NCBI RefSeq assembly: GCF_042656585.1
Contig: NZ_JBHSPG010000023.1
Origin: Thalassorhabdus alkalitolerans
GTDB taxonomy: Bacteria > Bacillota > Bacilli > Bacillales > Marinococcaceae
DNA length: 64,000 nucleotides
Strand: one strand, 5' to 3'
Shown here: one piece after another, positions 8,901 through 17,937 of the stretch
Layout: every line of letters starts with the position of its first letter
Position numbering within the stretch: the stretch's first letter is position 1
Notes under the pieces: generated by a model
What the model was told of the DNA's origin: nothing
The model's database searches: none
The model's input: the letters and a program-made list of their open reading frames with translations, nothing else
Made by a program: the position numbers and the translations under genes

Positions 8901-9120
8901 ACGTTTGTTTAACTCAGGTGTGCGCAGCCTAAGAGAAAATAACTGGTATCAGAGCAGGAAAAAGAGCTCCTGGCAGCAAACTAAAATAGAAAGCCTAATT
9001 AATTTTTAAAGCTTGAATGAAAACAAATGAATGAAAAGCAGGAGAAGAAAGAGTCTTTCAAGGGCCCGAAGGATTTTACTCTTCCTTTGCTAAAAATGGA
9101 AACAGATAAAGGAGTGTTTA

Positions 9121-10407
9121 ATGATGAGTATGATAACTGATATTTATGCACGAGAAGTACTGGATTCCCGAGGAAACCCTACTGTTGAAGTTGAAGTTTA
9201 CACAGAAAACGGAGCCATGGGGCGCGCTCTTGTACCAAGTGGAGCTTCCACTGGAGAGCATGAAGCGGTAGAACTTCGCGATGGCGGAGAGCGTTATATG
9301 GGTAAAGGTGTTACGCAAGCGGTAGACAATGTAAATGAGCAAATTGCTCCAGAATTGCTTGGTGCTGAAGTAACAGATCAAACAGGTATTGATGAGCTTC
9401 TAATCGAACTTGATGGCACAGAAAACAAAGGGAACCTCGGTGCGAATGCAATCCTCGGTGTTTCCATGGCTGCAGCTCATGCTGCTGCTAACGATCTTGG
9501 TGTGCCGTTATATGAGTACCTTGGAGGCTTTAACTCTAAAACACTCCCTGTCCCAATGATGAACATCCTCAATGGAGGAGAGCACGCTGATAACAATGTT
9601 GATATTCAAGAGTTTATGGTGATGCCTGTAGGGGCGCAAGACTTCCCTGAAGCCGTTCGGATCGGTGCAGAAATTTTCCATAACCTTAAGAAAGTCCTAC
9701 AAGGCAAAGGATTAAACACGGCAGTAGGTGATGAAGGCGGATTTGCTCCTAACCTTGGGTCAAATGAAGAAGCACTTCAAACGATTGTGGAAGCCATTGA
9801 AAAAGCAGGCTATAAACCAGGTGAAGAGGTTGCTCTTGCTATGGATGCTGCAGCATCTGAAATGTACGAAGACGGCAAGTATAACCTTAAAGGTGAGGGT
9901 GTCGTTAAATCAGTAGATGAAATGATTGACTTCTACAAAGACCTTGTAGAAAAATACCCTATCATCTCCATTGAGGACGGCCTTGATGAAAACGACTGGG
10001 AAGGCTGGAAGAAGCTTACGGATGTACTAGGTGATAAAGTACAATTAGTTGGTGATGATTTATTTGTGACCAACACATCCAAGCTTTCACAAGGAATTGA
10101 GCAAGGTGTAGGGAACTCTATCCTTATTAAAGTGAATCAGATTGGAACACTTACTGAGACTTTTGATGCCATTGAAATGGCTAAGAGAGCAGGCTACACA
10201 GCGGTCATTTCCCACCGCTCCGGTGAAACAGAAGACGCAACCATTGCAGACATCGCTGTTGCTACCAATGCGGGACAAATTAAAACAGGAGCCCCATCAC
10301 GCAGCGACCGTGTTGCGAAATACAACCAGCTCCTTCGTATTGATGACGAGCTTGGCCCCACAGCTGTTTACCCGGCGCAAAAAGCGTTCTATAACTTGAG
10401 CAAGTAA
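9121..10407 (+). CDS. eno: Enolase
   Basis: 428 residues. It dehydrates 2-phosphoglycerate to phosphoenolpyruvate and is also a degradosome partner in Bacillus. Motifs: AREVLDSRGNPTVEVEV at the N-terminus, GASTGEHEAVELRDG, metal ligands in the AMDAAASE and SIEDGLDENDW segments, the catalytic Lys in ILIKVNQIGTL and the signature SHRSGETED. AAAGGAGTG precedes tandem ATGs (9121 and 9124); either may be used. A strong terminator closes the glycolytic unit. The 220-base gap after gpmI contains a weak GAAAGAGT/ACTCTTC inverted repeat. Confidence 0.97.
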   Translation: MMSMITDIYAREVLDSRGNPTVEVEVYTENGAMGRALVPSGASTGEHEAVELRDGGERYMGKGVTQAVDNVNEQIAPELLGAEVTDQTGIDELLIELDGTENKGNLGANAILGVSMAAAHAAANDLGVPLYEYLGGFNSKTLPVPMMNILNGGEHADNNVDIQEFMVMPVGAQDFPEAVRIGAEIFHNLKKVLQGKGLNTAVGDEGGFAPNLGSNEEALQTIVEAIEKAGYKPGEEVALAMDAAASEMYEDGKYNLKGEGVVKSVDEMIDFYKDLVEKYPIISIEDGLDENDWEGWKKLTDVLGDKVQLVGDDLFVTNTSKLSQGIEQGVGNSILIKVNQIGTLTETFDAIEMAKRAGYTAVISHRSGETEDATIADIAVATNAGQIKTGAPSRSDRVAKYNQLLRIDDELGPTAVYPAQKAFYNLSK

Positions 10408-10421
10408 GACTTTAAAAAAAT

Positions 10422-10460
10422 GCAAGCCTTCCTTAGGACGGGGGAGGGCTTGTTTTTTTG
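10422..10460 (+). terminator. eno / glycolytic operon terminator
   Basis: Stem CAAGCCTTC / GAGGGCTTG (one G-U pair) followed by seven T. Confidence 0.88.
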
Positions 10461-10489
10461 TCGGTTTAGAGAAAGAAAGCGAGGCTGCA

Positions 10490-10518
10490 TTGTCATATGG
10501 GACGTGTTGTGATAAATT
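10490..10518 (+). promoter_or_regulatory. secG promoter
   Basis: TTGTCA, 17-base spacer, TAAATT; about 35 bases before the secG start. Confidence 0.55.
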
Positions 10519-10552
10519 TATAGAAGCGTAATCCTATGTGGAGGTGTCCTGT

Positions 10553-10783
10553 TTGGAAACATTACTTTTTGTTCTTTTGGCCATTGTTTCCATCGCTCTC
10601 ATAACTGTCGTATTGCTTCAATCCGGACGAAGTGCCGGTTTATCAGGAGCGATTTCCGGTGGTGCCGAACAGTTGATGGGGAAACAAAAAGCTCGCGGTG
10701 TAGAGGCTTTCTTAAGCAAAATGACCGTTGTGCTTGCCGTGCTGTTTTTCATATTGACCATATTACTGGCTTACTTCCTGTAA
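10553..10783 (+). CDS. secG: Preprotein translocase subunit SecG
   Basis: 76-residue membrane subunit of SecYEG that assists SecA-driven export. Two hydrophobic segments (about residues 2-21 and 55-75) flank the hallmark loop QSGRSAGLSGAISGGAEQL followed by GKQKARG. I chose the TTG at 10553: GGAGGTG lies six bases before it, and it yields a family-typical N-terminus; GTGs at 10538 and 10544 overlap that ribosome binding site. It lies between eno and the esterase genes as in B. subtilis, with its own promoter and terminator. Confidence 0.95.
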   Translation: METLLFVLLAIVSIALITVVLLQSGRSAGLSGAISGGAEQLMGKQKARGVEAFLSKMTVVLAVLFFILTILLAYFL

Positions 10784-10817
10784 GAAAGGTATAATGACAA
10801 AATAGAAGATGAAATTG

Positions 10818-10848
10818 AGCAGCAGGATGTGCCTGGCTGCTTTTTTTG
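10818..10848 (+). terminator. secG terminator
   Basis: Hairpin AGCAGC-AGG / CCT-GGCTGCT followed by seven T. Confidence 0.8.
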
Positions 10849-11001
10849 TGTTTGATTAGAAACCGTAATATTGGGAACCTTTGTAGAGAACCCCAATGTA
10901 TTCTTATGCTCGGTGCCAGGGAAATATGAAAGAAGGAGACTCGTTTGAATGTGACGTCTTTTTTTCGTAATGACTGGTATTAAAATAGAAAGTGAAGGTA
11001 G

Positions 11002-11736
11002 ATGGAGAACATGATTGGTTGTTTATGCCTGCACGGATTTACCGGAGCGCCATGGGAAGTGGAGCCTGTTGTCAAAAAGCTGAAAAAGAATAAAGACTGG
11101 CTTATTTATTCTCCTACGCTTCCAGGACACGGTCCTGGAGACGACTTAAAAGGAGCTACATACAAAGCTTGGATTTACGCAGCCGACAAAGCGTGCGCTG
11201 AATTATTTAAATACTGTGAAAAAGTCTATGTGGTTGGGTTTTCAATGGGGGGGATGCTGGCATGTTATTTGTCCGCCAGGTATCCTGTCGAAAAGGTAGT
11301 CTTATTAGGTGCAGCCGCTTATTACGTGAATCCGCCTCAGCTGTTAAAGGACTTTAAAATTGCAGCAGAAGCCAGGCTGAAGGGAGCATTCGATAATGAA
11401 GACCCCTGGTACCAGTTTTACAGTAAGAAAATTCAAGAGACCCCTTTAACGGCGGTGTATGAATTTACAAAAGCTGTAAAAACGGTTCGTCCGTTTGTGA
11501 AAGAAATTACGATTCCCTCCTTAATTATGCAGGGGGAGCTTGATGGATTAGTGCCTGTGAAAAGTGCAGAATACTTATTTGAAAACATGGGGTCCCGGGA
11601 AAAGCGCCTCTATTTATACAAAGATTCAAGGCATTATTTATGCCATGGTCCTGATAAAAAGCGAGTCTTAGATGACTTAGAACGTTTTTTGAAAAACGAG
11701 AACAAACCAAGAATTCAAGGAGGAAATGAGACATGA
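11002..11736 (+). CDS. Alpha/beta-hydrolase carboxylesterase (first of pair)
   Basis: 244 residues, cytoplasmic alpha/beta hydrolase. The oxyanion region CLCLHGFTGAPW is near the N-terminus, the nucleophile elbow GFSMGG is near residue 90, the acid is probably the Asp of MQGELDGLVP and the His is in DSRHYLCHGPD. This is the monoacylglycerol-lipase/Est30-like family. It overlaps the next gene by 4 bases, and both encode related enzymes (tandem paralogues). The physiological ester is unknown; the neighbourhood beside secG and rnr is conserved in Bacillus and does not define a substrate. Confidence 0.85.
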   Translation: MENMIGCLCLHGFTGAPWEVEPVVKKLKKNKDWLIYSPTLPGHGPGDDLKGATYKAWIYAADKACAELFKYCEKVYVVGFSMGGMLACYLSARYPVEKVVLLGAAAYYVNPPQLLKDFKIAAEARLKGAFDNEDPWYQFYSKKIQETPLTAVYEFTKAVKTVRPFVKEITIPSLIMQGELDGLVPVKSAEYLFENMGSREKRLYLYKDSRHYLCHGPDKKRVLDDLERFLKNENKPRIQGGNET

Positions 11737-12488
11737 AAATAGTACCGCCAAAGCCATTTACACTTGAAGGAGGAAAGCGGGCCGTTCTTTTGTTACATGC
11801 CTTTACTGGTTCACCAGCAGATGTAAGAATGCTTGCACGCTTTTTGAATAAAAAGGGGTATACATGCCATGCTCCCATGTATAAGGGACATGGTGTTCCA
11901 CCAGAGGAACTGATGGAAACGTCATGGGAAGAATGGTGGCAGGATGTTGAAAAAGCTTATGACCATTTGAAAAATGAAGGTTACGAAAAGATCGCTGTCT
12001 GCGGCCTGTCTCTAGGCGGGTTGTTTTCCTTAAAAGTAGGGTATACCTTTGATGTGAAAGGGATTGTACCGATGTGTGCTCCGATGACTGTACATGGAAA
12101 TGTTGACCGCCTGCATGCAGGAGTTCTTCAATACGCCAAAGAGCAGAAAAAACTGGAAAAGAAAAGTGCGGAGCAGATAGAGCAGGAGATGAAAGAATTT
12201 AAAGAGCTTCCATTGGATACACTAGAATCTATAAATGAACTCATTGAGGAGATTAAAGATTCTTTGGATATGGTTTTTGATCCAATGATGGTGGTGCAGG
12301 CAAAAAACGATGAAATGGTTGAGCTTAAGAGCGCTGAGATTATTCATGATGAAGCGTCATCTGATCGTAAAGAGTTAAAGTGGTACGAAAACTCTACTCA
12401 CGTGATTACCTTAGGACCTGAAAAAGACCAGCTTCACGAGGAAATCTACCAGTTTTTAGAGAACTTAGATTGGGAAGTGGATAAATAA
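11733..12488 (+). CDS. est: Carboxylesterase, Est30/YvaK type
   Basis: 251 residues. Closely resembles B. subtilis YvaK and the structurally known Geobacillus Est30: KPFTLEGGKRAVLLLHAFTG at the start, GLSLGG nucleophile elbow near residue 93, a charged helical cap (KEQKKLEKKSAEQIEQ) and catalytic His in NSTHVITLGPE. It hydrolyses short- to medium-chain esters in vitro; natural substrate unknown. Start ATG overlaps the preceding esterase stop (ATGA), with AGGAGG upstream. rnr follows after 23 bases, so esterases and RNase R are probably co-transcribed. Confidence 0.92.
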   Translation: MKIVPPKPFTLEGGKRAVLLLHAFTGSPADVRMLARFLNKKGYTCHAPMYKGHGVPPEELMETSWEEWWQDVEKAYDHLKNEGYEKIAVCGLSLGGLFSLKVGYTFDVKGIVPMCAPMTVHGNVDRLHAGVLQYAKEQKKLEKKSAEQIEQEMKEFKELPLDTLESINELIEEIKDSLDMVFDPMMVVQAKNDEMVELKSAEIIHDEASSDRKELKWYENSTHVITLGPEKDQLHEEIYQFLENLDWEVDK

Positions 12489-12511
12489 AGAAAGAAAGGA
12501 GAGATGACACC

Positions 12512-14839
12512 TTGGCCCACGAGCAAAAACAGGAAATACTCACATTTATGAAAGAAGATGCAGAAAAGCCGATGTCAGTGGAAGAGATTAAAGAAGCCTT
12601 TGACTCGGAAAGCTCCAGTAAGCTTAAGGACATGATGAAATCCTTAAATGAGCTGGAAGAAGAGGGCCTCATCGTCCGGACAAGAAGCAATAGATACGGT
12701 GTGCCGGAGAAAATGAATTTAATGCGAGGGAAGGTACAAAGCCACCAAAAAGGGTTTGCTTTTATCCTTCCTGAAGAAAAAGACAGAGATGATGTCTTTG
12801 TGCCGCCTAATGAATTAAACGGGGCAATGAACAAGGACCTTGTACTCGTTCGCGTGAATTCCTCCTCCTCGGGTTCCCGGGCGGAAGGAACAGTCGTGCG
12901 AATATTAGAAAGAGGAACAACAAAGGTTGTCGGAACCTTTATTGATTCTAAATCTTATGGATTTGTAGAGGTAGACGACAAACATATTACAAATGATATT
13001 TTCATTCCAAAAGGCAAGGAGCATGGGGCTGTAGATGGCCACAAAGTGGTGGTGGAAATCACGAAATACCCTGAAGGCAGAATGAGTGCTGAAGGCAGCG
13101 TAGTAAATATTCTTGGCCATAAAAATGACCCAGGGATCGATATTCTTTCTGTCATTCACAAACATGGCCTTCCTGGTGAATTTCCTGAAGAGGTTACAGA
13201 CCATGCGAACAGCATTTCCGATCAAATCGATCCGCAGGAGATTGAAGGCCGCCGTGACTTGCGGGATGAAACAATAGTGACCATTGACGGTGCCGACGCA
13301 AAGGATCTTGATGATGCTGTTCATGTGAAGAAGCTGGACAACGGAAATTACATCCTTGGTGTTCACATCGCTGACGTCAGCTATTATGTGGAGGAAGGCT
13401 CTCCGATAGACGAAGAGGCCTTTGAACGAGGCACAAGTGTCTACTTGGTTGACCGGGTTATTCCAATGATCCCCCACCGACTGTCTAATGGGATCTGTAG
13501 TTTGAATCCTAAGGTAGACCGTCTTACGTTGTCCTGTGAAATGGAGATCACTCCCCAAGGAGAGGTTGTAAACCATGACATCTTCGAAAGTGTGATCCGT
13601 ACAAATGAACGGATGACTTATACAGATGTCCGCCTGATTCTTGAGGAAAAGGATGAAGAAACAAGAGAGAAGTATAAGGATCTTGTTCCTTTCTTTGAAA
13701 GAATGGAAGATCTTGCAGCCATCCTCCGAAAAAAACGCTTTGACCGAGGAGCAATTGACTTTGATTTCAAAGAGGCAAAAGTGCTTGTGGATGAAGAAGG
13801 AAAACCAACAGATGTGGTGCTTCGTGACCGTTCGGTCGCAGAAAAGCTCATCGAAGAATTTATGCTTGCAGCAAACGAGACTATAGCTGAGCATTTCCAC
13901 TGGATGAAGGTTCCTTTTATGTACCGGATTCACGAGGATCCAGACGAAGAAAAGCTTCAGCATTTTCTTGAGTTTGTGACGAATTTTGGATACGTGGTAA
14001 AAGGAAGTGCAAACTCTGTCCACCCTCGTTCCTTGCAACAGGTGCTTGAGGAAGTTGCCGGTGAACCGGAACAGGCTGTAATCAGCACGGTCATGCTCCG
14101 TTCCATGAAGCAGGCAAGATATGATTCTTCTAACGAAGGGCACTTTGGCCTTGCTTCCGATTTCTATACTCATTTTACATCGCCAATCCGGCGGTACCCG
14201 GACCTTATCGTGCACAGGCTGATACGCGAGTATCTGGTTAAGAACAAGAATGATCAGACCACCCAGGAAAGCTGGAAGGAAAAGCTTTCAAATATCGCTC
14301 AGCACGCCTCTGATATGGAGCGGCGGGCAGTGGATGCTGAACGTGAAGTTGATGACCTGAAGAAGGCTCAGTATATGGAAGATAAAGTCGGCGAAGAATT
14401 TAGCGGCATAGTAAGCGGTGCTGCCAACTTCGGACTGTTTGTAGAGCTTGAAAATACAATCGAAGGTATGGTTCATGTCAGCTATATGACTGATGATTAT
14501 TATCATTTCGATGAAAAACAATATGCAATGATCGGGGAACGGACAGGCAACATTTTCCGGATCGGTGATCAGGTCGAAGTGAGAGTCGTCAAGGTTAATG
14601 TAGATGAAGCAGATATTGACTTTGAGATTGTCGGCATGAAGGACAATAAGAAAAGAACCCGCAAGGAACGCCCAAAAGTGATTGAAGGTGGAAAGAGAAA
14701 CGGAAAACCTTCAGATAAGACAGGTTCTTCAGCGGACAAGCCGAAAAAGGGCCGTTCCAAAGTGAAAATGAAGCAAAAAGGAAACAAGAAATTTTATGAA
14801 AATGCTCCGAAAAATAAGCGGAAAAAGAAGAGAAAGTAA
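12512..14839 (+). CDS. rnr: Ribonuclease R
   Basis: 775-residue processive 3'-5' exoribonuclease that degrades structured RNA and acts on mRNAs released by tmRNA. Order: N-terminal helical/winged domain, cold-shock OB domains (GKVQSHQKGFAFILPEE), RNB catalytic domain with DGADAKDLDDAVHVKK carrying the metal-binding Asp residues and HFTSPIRRYPDLIVHRLIRE, a C-terminal S1 domain (FSGIVSGAANFGLFVELEN) and a very basic Lys-rich tail. Start is a TTG with AAAGGAGAG upstream; no better start in frame. Neighbours smpB and ssrA make a functional trans-translation cluster. A terminator follows. Confidence 0.96.
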   Translation: MAHEQKQEILTFMKEDAEKPMSVEEIKEAFDSESSSKLKDMMKSLNELEEEGLIVRTRSNRYGVPEKMNLMRGKVQSHQKGFAFILPEEKDRDDVFVPPNELNGAMNKDLVLVRVNSSSSGSRAEGTVVRILERGTTKVVGTFIDSKSYGFVEVDDKHITNDIFIPKGKEHGAVDGHKVVVEITKYPEGRMSAEGSVVNILGHKNDPGIDILSVIHKHGLPGEFPEEVTDHANSISDQIDPQEIEGRRDLRDETIVTIDGADAKDLDDAVHVKKLDNGNYILGVHIADVSYYVEEGSPIDEEAFERGTSVYLVDRVIPMIPHRLSNGICSLNPKVDRLTLSCEMEITPQGEVVNHDIFESVIRTNERMTYTDVRLILEEKDEETREKYKDLVPFFERMEDLAAILRKKRFDRGAIDFDFKEAKVLVDEEGKPTDVVLRDRSVAEKLIEEFMLAANETIAEHFHWMKVPFMYRIHEDPDEEKLQHFLEFVTNFGYVVKGSANSVHPRSLQQVLEEVAGEPEQAVISTVMLRSMKQARYDSSNEGHFGLASDFYTHFTSPIRRYPDLIVHRLIREYLVKNKNDQTTQESWKEKLSNIAQHASDMERRAVDAEREVDDLKKAQYMEDKVGEEFSGIVSGAANFGLFVELENTIEGMVHVSYMTDDYYHFDEKQYAMIGERTGNIFRIGDQVEVRVVKVNVDEADIDFEIVGMKDNKKRTRKERPKVIEGGKRNGKPSDKTGSSADKPKKGRSKVKMKQKGNKKFYENAPKNKRKKKRK

Positions 14840-14847
14840 ATCCGAGT

Positions 14848-14886
14848 AAAAAGGAAGCAGGCTTGATAGGGGCCTTCTTCCTTTTC
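14848..14886 (+). terminator. rnr terminator
   Basis: Hairpin AAAAGGAAG-AGGC / GGCCT-CTTCCTTTT with the downstream T-rich tail included in the stem. Confidence 0.75.
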
Positions 14887-15038
14887 GGCTTTTACCCGCT
14901 GAATGTTTTTATGGGGAAAGGTTTCACACGGCTAAAGACCGGTTCAGCAGGGAGGAAAGGTGTTTTTCCCGTTTATTGACGCTTTGAATCGGCCTTTGGT
15001 AAGATTAGATGATAACAGGAGAGAAGGGTGCATTCGTT

Positions 15039-15518
15039 ATGGCAAAGAAAACAGAAGGACAAACCATTGCTCAAAATCGAAAAGCCCGCCATGATTATAC
15101 GATTGAAGAAACATATGAAGCGGGAATGGTTCTTCAAGGTACGGAAATTAAGTCAATCAGGGCAGGGAAAGCAAACATTAAAGACAGTTTCGCAAGGGTG
15201 GACCGGAACGGCGAGGTGTTCCTGCACAACGCTCACATCAGTCCATACGAGCAGGGAAACCGGTATAACCATGATCCTTTGCGAACAAGAAAGCTTCTTT
15301 TACACAAGAAAGAAATCTCAAAGCTGATCGGTCAGACCCAGCAGCAAGGCTATTCCCTTATTCCTTTGAAGATGTATATAAAAAATGGTGTAGCCAAAGT
15401 TTTAATTGGACTGGCAAAAGGGAAAAAGAAATACGACAAACGCCAGAGCTTAAAAGAAAAAGATGCAAAGCGTGAAATGGATAAAGCGATCGGCCGCAAG
15501 ATGAAAGGGATGGAATAA
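15039..15518 (+). CDS. smpB: tmRNA-binding protein SmpB
   Basis: 159 residues, full length. It binds the tRNA-like domain of tmRNA and takes it into stalled ribosomes. Signature segments: NRKARHDYTIEETYEAG, VLQGTEIKSIRAGKANIKDS, HISPYEQGNRYNHDP and the basic C-terminal tail GKKKYDKRQSLKEKDAKR that reaches into the mRNA channel. The ATG at 15039 is chosen for its family-typical start and AGAAGGGTG; an in-frame ATG ten codons upstream is less likely. ssrA follows 380 bases later, after an unusual tandem repeat. Confidence 0.96.
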   Translation: MAKKTEGQTIAQNRKARHDYTIEETYEAGMVLQGTEIKSIRAGKANIKDSFARVDRNGEVFLHNAHISPYEQGNRYNHDPLRTRKLLLHKKEISKLIGQTQQQGYSLIPLKMYIKNGVAKVLIGLAKGKKKYDKRQSLKEKDAKREMDKAIGRKMKGME

Positions 15519-15533
15519 GGTTTCCTGTTGAGG

Positions 15534-15659
15534 CAAGGTACTGCCTGGTAATGGGTGTCTGCTCGATAAGAGGAAATTGCGTTGTAAGAGGTAACCGCCT
15601 GGGAAAGGGTAAGTGCGTGAAAAGAGGTAAGTGTCTGGTAATGGGAAGCTGTCCGGAGC
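15534..15659 (+). repeat. Degenerate 18-bp tandem repeat, 7 units
   Basis: Seven consecutive 18-base units follow the smpB stop codon. The approximate consensus is GAGGTAANTGCCTGGTAA; best-conserved units are 15570-15587, 15588-15605, 15606-15623 and 15624-15641. Each unit carries TAA or near it at the end, so the array is not an open reading frame in that frame despite the multiple-of-three period. Function unknown; not a CRISPR (no spacers). Confidence 0.75.
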
Positions 15660-15756
15660 CCTCTTGAAGGTTGAGAGAAAATGTGTTATCTTACTTGAGT
15701 GGCTGTCGGATCAAATGGACAGCACAGCTTTAGACAATATTTTTTATAAAAAGGGG

Positions 15757-15784
15757 TTGTATTTCTCTGGGTATTTGCTATAAT
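15757..15784 (+). promoter_or_regulatory. ssrA promoter
   Basis: TTGTAT, 16-base spacer and consensus TATAAT preceded by TG (extended -10). It lies about 115 bases before the mature tmRNA 5' end, implying a processed precursor leader. Confidence 0.65.
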
Positions 15785-15898
15785 AGTATATCCAAAGGGA
15801 AAACAACAATACAATTTCATAGATTGTTCATATGTTACTCTGTATTCCCCCCTTTGAAGCGGTAGTCATGTTTAAGTACAGACAACCTTTCTAAATAT

Positions 15899-16263
15899 GG
15901 GGACGATACGGATTCGACAGGGATAGGTCGAGCTTGAGTAGCGAGCCGAGTCGGCAACCTCGTTAAACTGCCACGCCAATAATAACTGGCAAATCAGAAC
16001 AAAACCTCGCAGTAGCTGCGTAAGTAGCTTTATGCGGATCCTCCATTCCATCTCCCGTGTGGAATGCTTAGAGGGTCTCACTCATTAGCGGGATACGCTG
16101 TCTGGCCACCGTCTGAGGTCAGCAGAAGAGACTAATCAGACTAGCCTCACGGAAGCCGGTTACTGGGCTGAAGTGCAGGCGAATGATAATACAGTAACTA
16201 CGCTCGTAGAAGCTGAAGTGCCGATATCTCTGGACGTGGGTTCGACTCCCACCGTCTCCACCA
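15899..16263 (+). ncRNA. ssrA: tmRNA
   Basis: Starts GGGGACGATACGGATTCGAC and ends with a T-loop-like GGTTCGACTCCC and CGTCTCCACCA; the ends pair as a tRNA-Ala-like acceptor stem (one G-U). The tag reading frame starts at GGC 15988 and reads GKSEQNLAVAA then TAA at 16021, so with the Ala from charged tmRNA the tag is AGKSEQNLAVAA. It rescues stalled ribosomes with SmpB and marks the product for Clp proteases. One-piece, standard length. The CCA is encoded. Confidence 0.97.
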
Positions 16264-16288
16264 TACATAATGTAGGGTGGTTTTTTTA
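16258..16288 (+). terminator. ssrA terminator
   Basis: Hairpin CCACC-TACA / TGTA-GGTGG overlapping the encoded CCA end, followed by seven T. Confidence 0.85.
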
Positions 16289-16391
16289 ATTTGTCGTCCT
16301 TTTTCTGAGTCTTTACCTGATCGGGGCGGGCGAAGTTACAGAGAGCCGGAACCGGAAGGGGGGAGGGCGAAAATTGACGAAAGTTGTCGTT

Positions 16392-16479
16392 TGACCCAAT
16401 TATTCTTAATTTTGACCTAATTATCTTGAAACATGACCTAAATAACCAAAAAAGTGACCCAAAAAATTAAATTTTACCC
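16392..16479 (+). repeat. Phased 21-bp direct repeats (TGACCY) upstream of NERD gene
   Basis: TGACCC/TGACCT followed by A/T-rich filler occurs at 16392, 16413, 16434 and 16455, exactly 21 bases apart (two helical turns), with a weaker TTACCC at 16474. The array lies between ssrA and the NERD gene. It looks like an iterated protein-binding site or a decayed repeat family; no function can be read from sequence. Confidence 0.6.
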
Positions 16480-16556
16480 AGATTCACAAATCTACTGCAG
16501 GAAATCTCACCGTATAGGTAGAAACAAGTGAACACCACTCGGCAAGGAGGCAAGAA

Positions 16557-17516
16557 ATGATCGTAAAACCCCGTTTGATCCCCCGTTACTTACAGCAATT
16601 AGAAGCTCTTCTAAGAAGGCTGCCTGAAAATCACCCAAAAAGAGAAGCAATATCCGAAGACCTGGCAAAAAGAAGGGCAGGATACCAAGGTGAAAAAAAT
16701 CTTGACTATCCTTTAAGCTTTTTACCAGAAAAAGAGTACCATATTTTTCATGACCTTAGGCTTTTTGACGGCTCCCACCATTTTCAAATAGATACGTTAA
16801 TAGTGTCTCCTCGATTTATCCTTATTTTAGAAGTGAAAAACATTACCGGTACCCTCTTTTTTGATTCAGCATTCAACCAACTTATACGTACCAGGGATGG
16901 AAAGGAAGAAGCATTTCCCGACCCGCTAATTCAGGTCGAACGCCAAAGTCTTCAATTAAAAAAATGGCTGAAGAACAATAACTATGTGAATATGCCGGTA
17001 AGTGAACTGGTTGTTATTGGCTCCCCGCGAACCCTTCTGAAAACTACCCCCGGTAATCAATATATTTACAATAAAGTGATTCTCGCTCCCAAACTTCCTC
17101 AAGAAATTACGAAACTAGAGAAAACATTCCCCACTAAAGTAATACATTCTAAACGCTTTCTCAAACTTTCTTCCCTCCTCATTGATCACCATTGTCCCTT
17201 ACATGTAAATGTGCTAAAACGTTATGAAATCACAGACAAAGAGATCCTTAAAGGAGTGTGCTGCCCACAGTGCAACTATGTTCCAATGACAAGAGCAAGA
17301 GGAAAGTGGATGTGCTTTCAATGTTTGCATACCTCCAAGGACTGTTACAAAGAGACATTACACGATTACAGTCTGTTGATAAATTCCACAATTACTAATA
17401 AAAAGGCACGGGAATTTTTGTTGGTTTCTTCCCAGACAGTAATGAAAAGCCTGTTAGCTAATGCAAACCTCTCTCACAGCGGAACGACGAAAGGAACGCT
17501 TTACCATCTGGAATAA
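16557..17516 (+). CDS. NERD-domain protein with C-terminal zinc ribbon
   Basis: 319 residues. The NERD (nuclease-related) domain spans roughly residues 38-150: GEKNLDYPLSFL, HIFHDLRL, FQIDTLIVSPRFILILEVKN has the nuclease-like D...EVK motif. A Cys4 zinc-ribbon-like segment follows near residue 235 (CCPQCNY...MCFQC). Such proteins occur in many Bacilli, and DNA processing has been suggested but not shown for this form. ATG with AAGGAGG; single gene without a clear terminator. The phased repeats upstream could be its control region. Base use looks slightly more A/T-rich than its neighbours. Confidence 0.85.
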   Translation: MIVKPRLIPRYLQQLEALLRRLPENHPKREAISEDLAKRRAGYQGEKNLDYPLSFLPEKEYHIFHDLRLFDGSHHFQIDTLIVSPRFILILEVKNITGTLFFDSAFNQLIRTRDGKEEAFPDPLIQVERQSLQLKKWLKNNNYVNMPVSELVVIGSPRTLLKTTPGNQYIYNKVILAPKLPQEITKLEKTFPTKVIHSKRFLKLSSLLIDHHCPLHVNVLKRYEITDKEILKGVCCPQCNYVPMTRARGKWMCFQCLHTSKDCYKETLHDYSLLINSTITNKKAREFLLVSSQTVMKSLLANANLSHSGTTKGTLYHLE

Positions 17517-17937
17517 CATCTCTTCCAGCTTGACTTCTTTACTGTCCCTCTGAAACCTTTTTTAAACATCAGCAACGCTACCTGCCCTCACCAACCCAAC
17601 AACCCAAATCCCAGTGAATACATTTCCTCTAATGTTAACTTTTTCACTTTGAATGGCCGGGCATATTAGGGTTGAAGCTCACCAGCTCACTGATTTTGGG
17701 ACTGTGCAAGTGCTTGAAGAAGTACTGACCGGCAGGGAGGACCTGGGTTATTATTTATACAGCACATTAGAAGGTGATACGCTCGTAAGAGGCATAACAC
17801 ATATGAGGAGCGGTAATAACGATAGGACCGGGGACAGACCAATGGACATGTGTAAACGGGGGGGCATCCAATCCCATATTTTGGTAAAAGTGAAGTGTGC
17901 GGAACAGCCCTTTTTTAAAAAAGGTATAAAATTTAAA
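17517..17937 (+). other. Intergenic region without a supported gene
   Basis: A frame open from 17653 to 17958 (101 codons) has no ribosome binding site, no recognisable domain and overlaps the promoter below, so I do not call it. Within it is GGACCGGGGACAGACC (17825-17840), a GC-rich word resembling intergenic repeat debris in Bacillaceae. A possible decayed gene fragment; nothing stronger can be said. Confidence 0.35.

Noticed and set aside
12905..14215. 436-codon minus-strand reading frame inside rnr
   Set aside because: Antisense shadow of a strongly conserved RNase R gene; Cys/His/Phe-rich composition with no domain.
15534..15659. CRISPR array
   Set aside because: Units are directly contiguous and degenerate with no spacers, and no cas genes are present.
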